NCBI GenBank assembly: GCA_022865445.1
Contig: JALHSX010000071.1
Span: 1 to 5,904, forward strand
Direction of reading: 5' to 3'
DNA: 5,904 nucleotides
Source: Thermoplasmata archaeon
Lineage (GTDB): Archaea; Thermoplasmatota; Thermoplasmata; UBA10834
Shown here: piece after piece, positions 5,369-5,904 of the stretch
How the letters are laid out: every line of letters begins with the position of its first letter
Position numbering within the stretch: the first letter of the stretch is position 1
Made by a program: the position numbers and the translations under genes
The notes under the pieces: generated by a model
What the model was told of the DNA's origin: nothing
Database searches by the model: none
Seen by the model: the letters and a program-made list of their open reading frames with translations, nothing else

Positions 5369-5904
5369 ATGTCAGAGAAGGATGTCATCGAGCAATTGAA
5401 CTTCTTCGAGAAGAAAGTTTTGAATGCCCTGCACGAGCTGAAGCGGGCGAGCCCGGAAGAGGTTCGGAAGATGAGCGGACTCGGTCAGCTGGTCGAGGTC
5501 ATGAACGCATCCTCTTGGCTGCAGGCCAAAGGCCTGGTGAAGATCGACGAGGTCATCAAGAGAAGCTATTCGCTGAAGAATCCTCAGGTCGCGTCGCGAC
5601 CACTTCCTGAGAGGATCGCTATCGAAGTCCTCTCAAAAGACCACAAGGGCAAGGGGTCGATGGCAGATCTGAAGAAGAGCGGCAAGCTGAAGAATGAAGA
5701 GATCTCGATCGCCCTTGGCTGGATCAGGAAGAAGGGTTGGGGCGAGGTGACAAAGCACGGTACGGAGACGATCATCACCCTGACCGAGACAGGCACCACG
5801 GCCCTTCATACGAAAGGTGAGGACGAGCTTCTGATAGAGAAGCTCGCAAAGACCGCTATCAGCGAGACCGACGCCAAGAAAGAGATCATCGAGATGCTGA
5901 AGCA
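5369..5904 (+). CDS. pheS: Phenylalanyl-tRNA synthetase alpha subunit, N-terminal 178 residues, cut by the right edge
   Basis: I translated from ATG 5369 and the frame stays open to the edge (178 codons plus two bases). The N-terminal portion matches the tandem winged-helix region of archaeal/eukaryotic PheRS alpha: a first unit FEKKVLNALHEL...SSWLQAKGLV (about 13-57), then LPERIAIEVL and the hallmark ALGWIRKKGW (115-124) in a second unit. In the complete protein of about 500 residues this leads into the class II catalytic core, which is outside the window. The enzyme charges tRNA-Phe as a heterotetramer with PheT, and pheT would be expected downstream, though this cannot be seen. GAGG lies 7 bases before the ATG. 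The gene begins 55 bases after trmO, continuing the translation cluster, and may have its own promoter at 5331-5345. Confidence 0.92.
   Translation, partial: MSEKDVIEQLNFFEKKVLNALHELKRASPEEVRKMSGLGQLVEVMNASSWLQAKGLVKIDEVIKRSYSLKNPQVASRPLPERIAIEVLSKDHKGKGSMADLKKSGKLKNEEISIALGWIRKKGWGEVTKHGTETIITLTETGTTALHTKGEDELLIEKLAKTAISETDAKKEIIEMLK

Noticed and set aside
5584..5799. Minus-strand frame of 71 codons inside pheS
   Set aside because: Antisense to a recognisable PheRS alpha segment, and no ribosome site or promoter was seen.

Overview
The window reads as a piece of an archaeal chromosome. The tryptophanyl-tRNA synthetase and the N-terminal half of the phenylalanyl-tRNA synthetase alpha chain are of the archaeal type. 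TATA-like boxes with purine-rich upstream elements lie before several genes. There is also a signal-peptide/single-membrane-anchor surface protein with N-glycosylation sequons, and small membrane proteins ending in zinc ribbons. That gene mix, together with a trimethylamine methyltransferase (MttB) family gene, would fit a Thermoplasmatota-like lineage, but this placement is inference from gene content only. Four of the nine genes appear to start with TTG.

The left half is on the minus strand. From right to left, a probable four-gene operon runs from about 3227 to 992: a secreted or membrane-anchored beta-rich surface protein with an internal duplication, a hotdog-fold acyl-CoA thioesterase, and two tandem paralogous membrane proteins with C-terminal zinc ribbons. 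Gaps between its genes are about 20-50 bases. A non-coding stretch of about 250 bases (745-991) follows. Then comes the start of an MttB-family corrinoid methyltransferase, which runs off the left edge. Its promoter carries a 12-base perfect palindrome directly downstream of the TATA box.

The right half is on the plus strand. A small winged-helix protein is followed by trpS, then trmO (3 bases after the trpS stop), then the 5' part of pheS, cut by the right edge. These last three form a translation-related cluster: two aminoacyl-tRNA synthetases around a tRNA t6A37 methyltransferase. The surface-protein operon and the winged-helix gene are divergent and share a promoter region at about 3228-3462.

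No tRNA, rRNA, CRISPR array, insertion sequence or convincing terminator was seen. No clear novel defence or mobile system is present. The most interesting items are the membrane/zinc-ribbon paralogue pair and its operon, the promoter palindromes, the duplicated surface protein, and the methyltransferase whose diagnostic residue lies outside the window.
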